A stretch of 64,000 nt of DNA from Diogma glabrata (lineage: Eukaryota > Arthropoda > Insecta > Diptera > Cylindrotomidae): assembly GCA_963693315.1 (NCBI GenBank), contig OY856186.1, positions 298,722,452-298,786,451 of the forward strand, given 5' to 3'. Positions 18,340-29,825 of this stretch are shown one piece after another (the first letter of the stretch is position 1; every line of letters starts with the position of its first letter). Under the pieces are notes generated by a model. The model was not told where the DNA came from, ran no database searches, and worked only from the letters and a program-made list of their open reading frames with translations. A program made the translations under genes and the position numbers.

Positions 18340-18775
18340 AGCAATTGTTTATACAAATGTCATTATAAATGGCTGACATGATGACAAACAAAATGGGAGG
18401 TAAATGATCTTGATAGCATTATTTATTCTAGTAATACTTGCAAGAGATGATATTCAGTTTTTTGGAAACCCCTATAAAATAAATGAACTGATTTCATTAG
18501 AAAAGGACTGGGCTGTAAGTTACGCCAAGATATATCGATTGTGACCATTGAAGTTGAAATTGGATCATCCTTTGTTGAGAGAGCGTTGGACAAATGTTTG
18601 TCCACATACCATGACACACACGCACATACCCACACACACATACATACTGCCAGCTAAAAATAGCCTAAACAGCTTCAGGAGGTCTTGAAACGTAAAGATA
18701 TTATAAAAATCTCGATTTCGAAAATCGACCCAAAAACAATAACTTCTCATATCGGGAAGTTAATAAACAGTTGAC
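18340..18775 (-). repeat. TTCCCGATATGGGAAG repeat, copy 1
   Basis: First of two adjacent direct copies (next at 18960-19425), with a third inverted at 41500-41945. Shared landmarks are CAATTGTTTATACAAATGTCA, CATGATGACAAACA, GACTGGGCT, GCCAGCTAAAAATAG, AGCTTCAGGAGGTC and the terminal GGGAAGTTAAT. Short reverse frames over it are repeat shadows. Confidence 0.75.
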
Positions 18776-18959
18776 CAGGCAATCTACTCTCGAACCTCTG
18801 ACCTTTTTGTCAAACTTAGAAAATAACTCAGGTTTTTGATATTCAAGTAAACCCGGATGCGGTTGCAGCTCATTTACATCCTAAAGTTTCATCCAGATAT
18901 CATTCGTTTGTATAAGGAAAATAACACGTAGTTTTTTCACATTTTGTTAAAAATCTCAA

Positions 18960-19247
18960 ACACTAAGATAGCAATTGTTTATACAAATGTCATTATAAAT
19001 GTCTGACATGATGACAAACAATATGGAAGCTTCAAGACCTTGATAGCATTATTAATTAATATAATGATATTTGCAAGAGAGGATTTTCAGTTTTTTGGAA
19101 ACCACTAAAAAACAAATGATTTAATTTCGCTAGAAAAGGACTGGGCTCTAAGTTACGACAAGATACATCGATTGCGACCATTTTCGTTAAAATCGACCCA
19201 TCCGTTGTTGAGAAAGCGTTGGGCAAAAATTCTCCACACAGCGATAT

Positions 19248-19304
<57 letters not shown>

Positions 19305-19425
19305 GACTGCCAGCTAAAAATAGTCTAAACAGCTTCAGGAGGTCATGAAACGTAAAGATATTAAAAAAATTCCGATTTCGAAAATCGAAAAACAATAACT
19401 TCCCATATCGGGAAGTTAATAAAAC
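18960..19425 (-). repeat. TTCCCGATATGGGAAG repeat, copy 2, with CA microsatellite
   Basis: Same order of landmarks as the copy before it. It contains a pure (CA)n run at about 19265-19300 at the place where copy 1 has an imperfect CACACA stretch and the copy near 41620 has TGTGTGTG, so the microsatellite is a resident part of this repeat family. Confidence 0.75.
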
Positions 19426-19494
19426 CTTTCCAACGATATACATGTTGCCCCACTTCTTTGAAATTGTACCACAAAAATAGTGCTTAAGTATTTA

Positions 19495-19915
19495 TATTGT
19501 TACGTTTTTCCAAACTTCTTTCGAATTGGCCTAACTCACAATTCGATAAACACAATTCCCAAATCACTTTCTGGACTCGATCACTGATTAGTAAGCAAAC
19601 ACACCAGGTTTTATTAAGTATTCAACACCTTAATTGTTCCACAGCAACAGGAAAACAATACAGCAAACAATATTCCTGATTAGAATATTCGTTTAACAGC
19701 GTCAGAAACTCCAACCGTTGATTGTAGAAATTTTCAGTAACACAACGTTCAAAATAATACACAAAATATTTCTACTTAATAACACTTAAAACTTTATTCA
19801 CAAAAACTAATTTAAAAATCACTTTTATAATTTTAACTTTGACGTCACACGTTTAAAATAAAACTAATTAAATTTGGTAGCGGGATTTTCCTTATATACA
19901 ATTCTGCATAATTCT
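19495..19915 (-). mobile_element. LTR fragment, related to the gypsy LTR at 23 kb
   Basis: In reverse orientation this shares the 3' part of the 22978-23513 LTR: GTTACGTTTTT end, CAATTCGATAAACACAATTCC, TCGATCACTGATTAGTAAGC and AGGTTTTATTAAGTATTCAACACC. A third relative is at 36082-36500. The 5' (U3) part is not recognisable, so this is a solo-LTR remnant or a related family. 19916-20200 is AT-rich with nothing recognised. Confidence 0.6.
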
Positions 19916-20200
19916 AGACCATTCGAGGTCACTTTTTAGAAACCTTGAGAAAATATTATGTCGCGTTCTTTGGCTTGATCGAAAAAAGATTGATTTATTT
20001 GCTTGCCAAAGAACAGCATAAAATAAATCAATCTACTTTTGTAAATGTAGTAGTGAATTGTTTTGACTTTTTGTTCTGTCAGTTGATATGTTTGGTTATG
20101 TTTACATTTGAAAATGATAGATTTTACATTTTATAATTTAATTTGTAATCACTTTATTATTTATTAGTAATTTAAATATTTTAAATAATAATAAATTATT

Positions 20201-20400
20201 NNNNNNNNNNNNNNNNNNNNNNNNNNNNNNNNNNNNNNNNNNNNNNNNNNNNNNNNNNNNNNNNNNNNNNNNNNNNNNNNNNNNNNNNNNNNNNNNNNNN
20301 NNNNNNNNNNNNNNNNNNNNNNNNNNNNNNNNNNNNNNNNNNNNNNNNNNNNNNNNNNNNNNNNNNNNNNNNNNNNNNNNNNNNNNNNNNNNNNNNNNNN
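20201..20400. other. Assembly gap (200 N)
   Basis: An exact run of 200 N, probably a gap of arbitrary length. Frames crossing it are artefacts. 20401-21060 after it is AT-rich non-coding sequence in which I recognise nothing. Confidence 0.99.
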
Positions 20401-21061
20401 ATGAATCAAAAATATCGTACAAATTATAAATATGTAATCATAAGTTTATGAAAATGAATATAAATAATGCTAGAATTTTAACCGCATTTATCTCTTAATT
20501 TTTTTAATTGATTATTGGCCACAAGCCAACGTTGTCCAAATGTTTGTGTCTACTTACATTTCTCTTTAAATTTCAAGAACAGATTCTTTAATATTTTATG
20601 TACACTATTTTCTATTGATATTAGCACATGTTGTTTTCACTTGTTGTAATATGTAACTTTATTTTTATTTTTCATTTGATTGATTTAAATCCATGAATTT
20701 ATTTACAATTATAGGTTACGTTCCTTCGGAATAAATAGATTAAAATTTTGTCTAGGTAATCCTTTTTTAAATGTTTCTTAAATAAAGCGCTATATTTTTG
20801 ACTTCTTGGGTGGTATCTTTGTTTGTACGACCTTGTATCCGTAAGCTCCGAACAATTAATTATAAATAAATTCAGTTTCTCATCTTGTGTTATGTTAATT
20901 TTGCAGTAACTTTATCGAACCAACATTTTAGGCAAATGCAATTCCAGATGTTTATAAAGCGCTTGAGCATGAGGGTTATAAAAACTGCCAACAAGTAATC
21001 TTTGTTTTTTTTAATAAAATAAGTTGATTAAAAGAAATTACAATAGCTGTGTCATAAAAAC

Positions 21062-21125
21062 AAATAAAAATCTTCGTTCGACAACAACATGCGTTCTGAA
21101 GTGTTGATGGACGTACATTATTATT
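21062..21125 (-). mobile_element. LINE 3'-end scrap
   Basis: CAACAACATGCGTTCTGAAG followed by a short GATGGACGT resembles the 3' end of the jockey-like element at 42300-42335 (CAACAACATGCGTCTTGAGG...GGTGGACGC) in the same orientation. Only about 45 bases, so a weak call. Confidence 0.35.
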
Positions 21126-21379
21126 TTTTTCCCCTATTTTTTTGATGTGAAACATTTGATACAAATAAATTTTATAAGAATGAAAATTAATTTGAACTTT
21201 TTTGATTTTATTCATAATTCTGTGTTGATGAATACAAAAAATACAAATTTCGATAATTTGGTGTTGGTATGTGTGTGTATGTGTGTGTTTTACTGTGTAA
21301 AACTATCTCCCTTGCTCGTGATCCTGTTGTATCCCTTCGGTACCACCAATTAAGGCATTCCTTTGCAGGGCAGGGGTTG

Positions 21380-22520
21380 AGTGTAGTACTCTCTTGTGTA
21401 TTATAATGTGGTGTTGTCGTGGTTTTGCTGCGTAGTGTTGAGCATAACTGCTCTTCGTCCGTCTTGTCTCAGCCGTTTCATCATTGATTCTGCCAAATGC
21501 CGTTCATTAAGTCTCCGTGTATATGCTTCGTGTTGGTCCGTTACGTGCTTATACTTGTATAATTACTCACGTTAACATCTATGGCCTGAGATCATCTGCA
21601 TCAAATAATGGTTGATTTCACCGTGTTTCCTTGTTGTTGCTTTTACATCAAAGATGTTTGATAAAGTCTTCTCGTGTTCGTTGACCACTTCCACTTTTCT
21701 GTTTCTATATGCAGAGCCTTTTGCTGTAAAATCGATCGACGAGTAGGATCGTAATAATATTTGCGGCCTTATCAGACATCGTGCGGAAAGCGCGGCATAT
21801 GCCCAAAGATGTCAGTCTGTAGGCCGTTTTGATAGGTCTAATATGAGATGGTGTCTCATCGCTGAAGAACATATGGGCGCCGCATACATTTATATTGATG
21901 TGATACCGAGAAGCTTCCTGATCGCGCGTTGTCTAGGGCCGCCATTGATTGGCATAATCCTTGTAAGAGCAGCCCAACTCATTAGGCTTTGTCACCAGCG
22001 TACATCAGGTGGTTTTTGAAGATGGTTCTCTGGTAGATGAGTCTGTGGTAGAATGGCTCCAAAGTACCGCCAAATGTTATGGTCTGTCCACCAACTTGGG
22101 TATCGATACTTTACACAACTTTTTGTGTACTTATTAGTTTGACTACCATTTTCTGATCGGCTAACTCTAGTCCTGTATTTTTCAACCCAATATTGCTCTA
22201 ACGCTGATTATGGTCTGGATACAGTTGGTAATAATATTCGTGAGGTCTTTGACTACAACAACTATGGCAATGTTATCTGCATAGCCGATAATCGTTGTTT
22301 ATTTGGGCATACGTACTCTGAGTACACCATCGTACATGATGTTCCATAACAGTGGTCTAAGGATCGATTCCTGGGGCACCTCCCTGTTATATTGTACTTC
22401 TTCGAATCTGCTTCGGTATCATAGGCCAGAGATCTTCCTGTTAAGTAACTAGCTATTGTACAGTATTGTTAATACCAATACCAAAGAAACAGTATTCTTT
22501 GTCACCCTCTAGGAAGCTTT
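21380..22520 (-). pseudogene. R1-like LINE reverse transcriptase relic
   Basis: On the minus strand around 22380-22270 the translation reads GVPQ-SIL-PLLWNIMYDGVLR and, shortly after, a GYADNIAIVVV segment in place of the usual Y/F-ADD catalytic box. This combination is typical of R1-clade non-LTR retrotransposon RTs. Many stops and frame changes follow. The second Asp of the catalytic pair appears replaced, so it is dead. Downstream minus-strand sequence to about 21380 is relatively GC-rich and would be the RNase H/3' part. A (TG)n stretch lies at about 21265-21290. Confidence 0.65.
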
Positions 22521-22977
22521 TACCTCTCAATGGGTTATGCGCTTGTATGTGTGTGACGTGTGTGTTTATTTTGAAAAATTTTAAAAAAGTAATTTTATAA
22601 ATTGCACTATCAACTTTTATGTTTCACATCTCCCGATGTCCCGTGACAGCCTCTTTTTTTTTTTTAAATATTATACTAAATACTAAATCCTACACTGAAA
22701 ACATAATGTTCTATTTCCAACCGAAATGATGTTCTCGCAACCTCGTTACGAGATCGAATATGACGAATCGATCCCCGAACTTTATTCAATAGTATAGACC
22801 TGAACAGTTGATGATTTTTCGTCAAGTAAGCACGTGCTATATTTCATTAAAAATCCATTAAATATTAACTTTAAAGAGTTTAAAAAGTTATGTTTTTGAC
22901 TTGGCTCCACACTTTTCTCGAAAACTACTAAGGGGTTTTAATAATCCAAAAACCTTTCGATTCGTTATAAAAAATAC

Positions 22978-23513
22978 TGTTACGGTTATATCAAAATCAT
23001 AACGAAATACAACATAAAACTCAATTCAATTCAACATAAATAAACACCCTATAGCATATTCATAACGATGATCAGTTTCCGATGATTATTAAAACAAGAA
23101 AAAAACAACTGGATGAAATGCAGAGCATTTTTGTTGTATTTACAGTTGAGGGACAAACAAAAATTATTTCTTATTTTGTTTAAACGAACATTCCGGATGA
23201 AAGATGTTTAGTATAACGATCGATTTTTCTAGAATCAAAGGGATATTATTAAAGCAGATTTCTTAGACAGAATAAATTAATTGTAAACGAAACACTGTAT
23301 CGTGAATATAAAACCGAGTAAATAGAAGTAAAATTTTAAATTAGTTTTTGTAAATAAAATTTTAACCGTTATTAAATAGAAGTCTTGTGTATTGCTAAAT
23401 AAAACCTAGTGTTTTGCTTGCTAATCAGTGATCGACTCTAGAAGGTGTTTTGGGAATTGCGTTTATCGAATTGAGAGTAAGACCAATTCGAAGTAAGGTT
23501 GAAAAACGTGACA
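22978..23513 (+). mobile_element. 5' LTR of a Ty3/gypsy relic
   Basis: Bounded by TGTTACGG and CGTGACA (TG...CA). Its 3' half matches, inverted, the LTR fragments at 19.5 and 36.1 kb, and gag-pol remnants follow. TTGGTGATATCGG directly after the end is where a primer-binding site should be, but I cannot assign the tRNA. 22521-22977 upstream is AT-rich with nothing recognised. Confidence 0.6.
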
Positions 23514-25320
23514 TTGGTGATATCGGCGGATTAGTAATCTGTTAATAATGGTTTTCTCAAGTGAGTTAAAAGATCCTGAATTAAAGAAAGAACAACCTGG
23601 ATTGTCAACGACCGGAAACAAAATTGAATTGATGCTACAGTCGAAAAGCTATAGAAGCGAGTAGAATTTTTATGGATTGTTGCGGAAACAACAACTTCAT
23701 TGTTATCTGCAAATTTCGATTTTGCGCAGTTAATGGCTATGATGCAACAAATGAATTTGAATATAAATCAGATGAATGCTAATCTGGTTGCCAATAAGCA
23801 GGAAATGAATCAGCAATTAGATGCTGGAAATGCCAATATAAATACAGTAAATATAAATATGGCTGCTATGCTAATAAGAAAAAAATTACTACAACACTTG
23901 CTGTAAATAGAGATGAGATCAACATTTAGATTGGAAACTTCTACAAATTTCGACGAAATTCGATGTAAAAGTCGAGAAAATTCAAAGTTAAATTTTGGTA
24001 TTTGAGTGCAGCACCGCATCAGTTAAACTAAGACGAGCTATTCTAAAGGGGCGTAAGCTGGCTTCCATAACCGATTGCCCCATAACTTTTAACCATGTTT
24101 CGAGATTAACAAGTAAACCAGCAGGAAGATACCGAATACAGACGGTAGCTGGGGCAAAGACAAGGAAATGGTCAACATAGAAATCGGGAATAAATTTCAA
24201 CATGAAGTGGTTGCAGCTGATATCGTAGATGAAGTCATCCTGAGAATGGACTTAATGGTGCCAAATGGATTCGTTATTGATGCTGGAAAAGGAGTACTCA
24301 CGTACGGAAATGTTGAGTTGCCACTCCAGTTTAATAGCGAGGAATCAAGTTCCATTCGTCGAATAATATTAGAGCATAGAGAAAAGCTGCCACCCCAACC
24401 AGAAACAATCATCTTGGGAAAATTAGAAGAATCTGGGTCACCCAGGTTGTGGGTTGTGGAAACCAACAAAGCAGATCAGAATCACAAAGAAGTCATGCGT
24501 TAGTTAGATCAGATGCTGATTGCTGACTGAAGAAGTATAAAGCGTTAGTAAGATCTGATGCTGATTGCTGACTTTAAAATACCAGTGAGCGTATTAAATC
24601 TGTATTAAATCTGTAGATACATAGCAATATTTAAGACAGGGTCGATCATAGGGCAATGCAAAGAGGTAGCTAAAATAACAAAACATCAACAGCAACACAA
24701 AACACCAAAAAGCAATAATGGAACAACTTGAGCAAAAAAAGAAAGAAGTTCTTTCAGCAGAACAGAAGAAAGCAGTTCGTCAATTGCTTGAGCGGCACAA
24801 GTCTGTATTATGCAGTACACAGGAAAGAAATGACAGATCACAAAACAAATATCGCAAAACTTCGTATTGACTGAAATCATCGTCATGGGCAGACTTTTTT
24901 TTTAATTTTTTTTTTTATAAAAGTATCGATATATCCAGTGGATTTATTGTCCTTTGAAGGATATTTATTATGTCAATACTTCTCGGTTCTGTAATTCTAA
25001 TTCAGTAAATCCATATATTGGATTTGACTGGATTCGAACCGTCGACCCTAACAATGTATAGACTAGTGTTTGGACACACTCGGCTATACATCGCTAAAGA
25101 CTTAGATGACTTGAGGAACTTGGCGGTGTTCACTTGTGTGTTCACTTTTGTGACTTCAGTTTTGTGATTTCAAGGAAGAAGTTAAGTATTTGTGGCACAA
25201 AGTTACGACTGAGTGAATTCATACAGATTCTGACAAGATTGCAGTAGTTATAAACTGGCCAAGGCCGAAGAACCTACCTGAACTACGAAGATTCCTTGGA
25301 GTATGCACATATGTGTTTTA
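23514..25320 (+). pseudogene. Degenerate gypsy gag-pol
   Basis: Pieces of an LTR retrotransposon in order. Around 23700-23880 is an M/N/Q-rich gag-like coil. At 24168-24500 lies the end of a retropepsin domain (EVVAADIVDEVILRMDLM, then FVIDAGKGVLTYGNVELPL) that matches the gypsy 'ADI.D..ILGMDFM' pattern, although the catalytic D-S/T-G itself is not seen. At 25165-25310 is an RT/RNase H junction (EEVKYL, DKIAVVINWPRPKNLPELRRF) with an internal stop. The bulk of RT, RNase H and integrase is missing, and a SINE sits between the last two pieces. It follows the LTR at 22978-23513. Confidence 0.7.
24890..25098 (-). mobile_element. tRNA-derived SINE inside the gypsy relic
   Basis: On the minus strand an A-box-like TAGCCGAGTGTG (about 25087) is followed by a perfect B-box GGTTCGAATCC (about 25040), the internal Pol III promoter of tRNA-derived SINEs. 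A body of about 120 bases follows, ending in an A-rich tail (T-runs at 24895-24925 on the + strand). It separates the protease-side and RT-side pieces of the gypsy relic. The clover-leaf cannot be folded well, so it is a SINE or tRNA-derived relic, not a working tRNA gene. Confidence 0.6.
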
Positions 25321-25374
25321 GAATTTGGTATTTGTTGTGTTTAAAATGAAATAAACAATTAAAAACGCATGTCT

Positions 25375-25433
25375 TGATAATCGGCCGATTAATAGGACAA
25401 AAAAGCCGATACCGATTAATCGGTGCAACCCTA
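25375..25433. mobile_element. hAT-type terminal repeat fragment
   Basis: AATCGGCCGATTAAT...CCGATTAATCGGTGCAACCCTAA is, read in reverse, a TTAGGGTTGCACCGATTAATCGG-type end common among insect hAT elements. The matching other end is not seen nearby. Confidence 0.4.
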
Positions 25434-26180
25434 ATTTGAATTATACTAATAACAAATAGTTATACGTCTGGCCTACTGCGATATTAAAACTTATCAAATA
25501 ATTTGTGAAATAATTAACTGATATCCCAGGAAGCCAACTTATAAATCATAAAAAATATATAAAGAAATGAAAAATGGGAAAAAATTTTCTAAACGAATTC
25601 CCTTCGTTCGTTGATAAATTCTCATATTTTTTTGAAAAATTCCTCACGCAAGTGGTATTGATAATAGCCCTCGGCATACAGCCTAGTGCTATACTTGCTT
25701 TCGAAATTTTCGCAAAAAATTATTTCGAATTATCACCGCCCTTGAAGAATTACTACTGAAAATTTTTTGCCTTAGTTTTATTTTAATTTAACCCAATGAA
25801 ATTCTCTAAAATGTAATGACATCATTCAATTTCATCAATAACATTAGAATCATACTAATAACAAAAAGTTATACGTCTGGCCTACTGGGATATTAAAAAT
25901 TATCAGCTTAATTTTGAAATAATTAACTGATATCGCAGTAGCCAATGTATAATTTATAAAAAATATAGAAAGAAATGAAAAATGGCAAAACATTTTCTAA
26001 ACGAATTCCCCTCGTTCGTTGATAAATTCTCATAATTTTTTGAAAAATTCCTCACGCAAGTGGTATTGATAAAAGCCCTCGACCCACGGCCTCGTGCTTT
26101 TATCAATATACTTGCTTTCGACATTTTTGGCAAAAAATTATTTCGAATTATCACCGCCCGTGGGAAATTACAACTGAAAA
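25434..26180. repeat. Tandem duplication of a ~330-bp block
   Basis: 25434-25765 and 25850-26178 are direct copies about 411 bases apart. Shared landmarks are TAACAAATAGTTATACGTCTGG / TAACAAAAAGTTATACGTCTGG, TTTTCTAAACGAATTCCC, ATTCCTCACGCAAGTGGTATT and TTATTTCGAATTATCACCGCCC. The second copy has a small internal insertion (TTTATCAATA). Short frames over it are not conserved between copies. Confidence 0.8.
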
Positions 26181-26300
26181 TTATACAGTCTTTGATTGTT
26201 TGATATTTATGTTATATTCATATAAAAATGTCCTTCCCGACTGGAAATTAGTTCAGGGAACCCGGATTATGATCAGATCCGGATCAGATTTTCCGTAATA

Positions 26301-26530
26301 CGGCCATCTGATCAGTTCCTGATCAGCGTGCAGTACCGTTTCCCTTGATCCGGCCATCTGATCAGTTCCTGATCAGCGTACAGTACCGTTTCCCTTGATC
26401 CGGCTATCTGATCAGTTACTGATCAGCGTGCAGTACTTTATCCGTTGATCAGGCTATCTGATCAGTTACTGATCAGCATGCAGTACTTTATTCGTTGATC
26501 CAGTCATACGATCAGTGTCTGATCGAGAAA
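26301..26530. repeat. 50-bp tandem repeat, about 4.5 units
   Basis: Units start at 26301, 26351, 26401, 26451 and 26501 with an exact 50-base period. Each has CGGCYATCTGATCAGT, CTGATCAGCGTGCAGTAC and a TTGATC end. The first two units are nearly identical and the last is diverged and partial. It is the left subterminal region of the outer TIR element. Confidence 0.9.
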
Positions 26531-26556
26531 ACTCATCTTATCCGATGTCCTGAACT

Positions 26557-27010
26557 CAGGGGTGGTTAAAAAGCCGGCTATTTTCATTTTGACCCCTCCA
26601 GGTGGATAAAATCCGGTTTTATCCGGATAATATTAAAAAAGCCGGTTAATTTGTTTTTGTATAAAAAAAGGATTTTTTTTGTCATATTCGAAAAGCACAC
26701 AGCACCATTTATTCATATAGTTTTTTATCCTCTAATAAATTAGATCTTTCTCTAGAGTCTAGAATCTAGATCATCTATCTTTTTAATTGCATAAATATTT
26801 AGTATATTTGAGATCAATTACAAAATGTATCTGTTTGTTATAATCACTTCCTGAGAAATCACAATAAGAAAAAAAACATTTCTTTCATCTTTTGGATAGT
26901 AAAATTGTATGAATTAATTTTATCCGGCTAAAATCCAGGATAAAATAAATTAGCCACCCGGGTAAAATCCAGTGGATAAAACCGGTTAGGAGAAATCGCT
27001 GCCATCCCTG
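26557..27010. mobile_element. hAT MITE, 454 bp
   Basis: Termini CAGGGGTGGTTAAAAAGCC and (reverse of the right end) CAGGGATGGCAGCGATTTC, with an 8-bp target duplication CCTGAACT / TCTGAACT (one mismatch, 26549-26556 and 27011-27018). No coding capacity. The same family, in the opposite orientation and itself carrying an insertion, is at 45878-47956. Confidence 0.85.
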
Positions 27011-27152
27011 TCTGAACTGGATAAAAATACAAAATTTAGTTTTTTACCTTGATCCATTCTGTATATAATATTGTTCATTAAACAATAAATTCGTTATTAA
27101 TGGTATAACTTACTGTTTAAATATATAAGCATTTGAAGTGTACTTGAAATTA

Positions 27153-28731
27153 CCCGAACAGAAATTAGCTAGGGAAAACCTGAATACAGTCAGGGCGTGA
27201 TCAGGGCCTGGTCAGACCTACAATGGCAATCCCTATTAGGGCAATCTGATGTGGGCCTGATTTAGAATACCCTTTTAGGGTTAACCTTATTTGAATATAT
27301 CCGGCCCTGATCAGGTTTTTCGTATTTGACCCCTAGCTGAAATTTAAATGGGTATTATCCATTTTAGAAATATATAGCTAAAATCGTTTCATGTATATTT
27401 TAGTTGTAGCTTCTCAGCTGAACGACTATAATAATAGTCATTAAGGTGGTATATCCCGACAAACATCATGTGCATGGTGCACGAGTAGGTGCACATATCG
27501 TGCACATTTTATTTTGACTAATTGTGTACTTTTTTGGAAATATTCTAGTGTATATTTAAAATTTAGTTGAAGTATAAATGTATTTGAGTACTAATATCAT
27601 ACAAATTTGTTTTAATTTAACATTTTTAAATCATGTAAACATGTATACAAAATGTGCATAGAACTTTAAACAAAATGTTTTATGCACATTTTGTTTACAT
27701 GAATACATGTTTACTTTAAACAAATGTTCACCGTGTAATTTTATATTTGTGCATTTGTTTATAAAATTCGCATGAAATATGTTTACGAAATAACCTATTA
27801 CATGTAGATGAAATGCGCATATACTTGTGTACGAAATATATAAATTTCAGTTGGTTAAAATTCACTAGAGTTCTATCCATTTAAGATATACATAGTTTAC
27901 AAAATTATATACTTTAGTTATCGCTTCTCGGCTTAAAGACTATGATAACAGTGGCTGTGTTATGACTACACATTGGTTAGTATAAGGTTATGATATTTCT
28001 ATTAACGAATTTATTTGATATTTTGTAATATGTCATACACATGTTTCAGAAGTATACAGAAAATTTATGTATCTTTTGTAAACTCATCGTGAACATGTAA
28101 ATGCACAAGTAGTGCATTTGTGTCTAAAATTAACCTAAAAATTTCCTGAACAAAATGCGATTTTTCTGTAAATCTGGTAATGCACATGCCGTCAACATAT
28201 GTCTGAAAAATGTATACATTGCTGCAAAGCTGTGAATGAACATATTGTGAACAGTTTAGTGCACATTTGATGCAAATGAGTCTGAAATGTCTGTCCATAT
28301 ATGTGCTAAGGCGTTTTACGACATGTGCATGGTATGGCGCACATCATGTGCATGACAAGTGTTATAAACAATTTTGTGCACAGACATATCGTGTCATGAA
28401 CAATTAGTGCATATTTCATGCATTTTTTCCAAAATTGTTTTACGGGTATGTATGTTTTAATTTTTTCCATTGTAATGTTTTTATTTTAATCTGATTAATT
28501 TATGTATATAATATATAAATATATATCAGGGTCTGGTCAGGATATCCCAATCTGGGCCTGATCCGATTATCCCAATCAGGGTCTGATCCGGTAATCCCAA
28601 TCAGGACCTGATAGGGCAAAAGCGTTACACTCATGATCAGGGCCCAATCAGGCAGCCCTACCAATGCCTGATCCGGGTTAGGGCAAACCTGATCAGGGCC
28701 TTACTTGAGCCCTAACAAATTTCTGCTCGAG
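27153..28731. mobile_element. Inner CCCGAAC...TIR element
   Basis: Left end CCCGAACAGAAATTAGCTAGGG pairs with right end CCCTAACAAATTTCTGCTCGAG (read in reverse), flanked by TA on both sides (27151-27152, 28732-28733). Its termini are related to those of the surrounding element, and it too is rich in TCAGGGCCTGATC motifs on both sides. It contains a further TIR-like element at 27455-28446. No transposase frame. Confidence 0.55.
27455..28446. mobile_element. Possible third nested element, TGCAC-rich
   Basis: Begins CCCGACAAACATCATGTGCA and ends ATTGTTTTACGGG, which are weakly inverted. The interior has many GTGCAC, ATGTGCAT and TGCACATT words on both strands (for example near 27470-27510, 28100, 28190, 28320-28390). 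A 77-residue reverse frame (28065-28298) is not recognised and probably fortuitous. Confidence 0.35.
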
Positions 28732-28829
28732 TATGAATAAAATTAAGGAAAAATGGTAATATTTTTTTCATTTATTTAATGTCAAATTAATATTTAAGAA
28801 CAAAATTAATTCTAAACCTTTGAACGGAT

Positions 28830-29010
28830 CTGGTATGGATCTCTTGACCAGACCGGACATGAAACTGTTGAATGGATCCGGCATGGATCTTTCCGGAATA
28901 GATCTTTTAAATGGATCCGGAATGGATCTTTGAAATGGATTCGGAATGGATCTTTGAAATGGATCCGGCATGGATCATTTAAACGGATCCTGTACGGATC
29001 ATATATGGCG
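28830..29010. repeat. 24-bp GGATC tandem repeat
   Basis: Degenerate repeats of TTTGAAATGGATCCGGAATGG with a 24-base period (8 codons, hence the repetitive reverse-strand frame reading RSIPDPFK and variants, which is not a gene). It forms the right subterminal region of the outer TIR element, mirroring in style the 50-bp array on its left side. Confidence 0.75.
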
Positions 29011-29642
29011 TGACGATTTTTCATCATGTCCGGATCAGGAGGCCTGATTCATCCCTGATCAGTCTTCAGGCAATCCTGATCCGGATCGGACCCTATACTG
29101 ATCTAATTTCTAGTCGGGTTGTTGCCATATCATGTTTTTAATTTTCTAAAATTTAAGCCAACGTAGTAAGGAATGCAATTAATGGAGAAATTTTAAACAT
29201 TTATTTATTTTTATGCCATATCATTAGTTTTGAACTAGATCAATCAAAAAATTTGATAAAAGACTTTATGCCTCACCTTCAGAGATTTCATGCCTCGACG
29301 GGATTTTTGATACTTATAATAATAATATTTAAAATTCAAGCGCCATTCGTTTGCTTGTATCTTCATGCCATAGAACTTTTTGTGGAATTTCTGTTCACAG
29401 AAAAAATGTATCTAGTAAAAGACAATCAGAATCTGTCGACAGAAATTGATAACCAAATTATGTTAGGCAGTTGATTTTAAATTATTAAATATATACATTA
29501 TTAGGGATTATTGAAGAAACATTTGTTTTATGATCCTTTTTTCGTTGAATCGTGGTCTATATTTTCAAATCAAAATTCAATATTGATATTGCCAAAAATA
29601 TAAGATAATGACTGTAACCAATAGAACTGTTATTAACAATAA

Positions 29643-29825
<183 letters not shown>

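Larger units (their letters stand above)
26236..29118. mobile_element. Outer CCCGACT...TIR element with nested insertions
   Basis: Left end CCCGACTGGAAATTAG and right end CTAATTTCTAGTCGGG are inverted repeats, flanked on both sides by TT. The subterminal parts are packed with GATCAG/CTGATC/GGATCC motifs. Inside are a 50-bp tandem array, a hAT MITE (26557-27010) and a second element with closely related termini (27153-28731). No transposase frame is visible, so it is a non-autonomous DNA transposon of a family I cannot name. Confidence 0.6.

Noticed and set aside
20138..20422. Reverse frames of mostly unknown residues
   Set aside because: They are created by the 200-N gap.
25030..25095. tRNA gene on the minus strand
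   Set aside because: A and B boxes are present, but the stems do not pair convincingly and a poly-A tail follows a longer body, so a SINE is the better call.
28768..29027. Reverse frames rich in the repeated peptide RSIPDPFK
   Set aside because: Caused by a 24-bp tandem DNA repeat whose period is a multiple of three.
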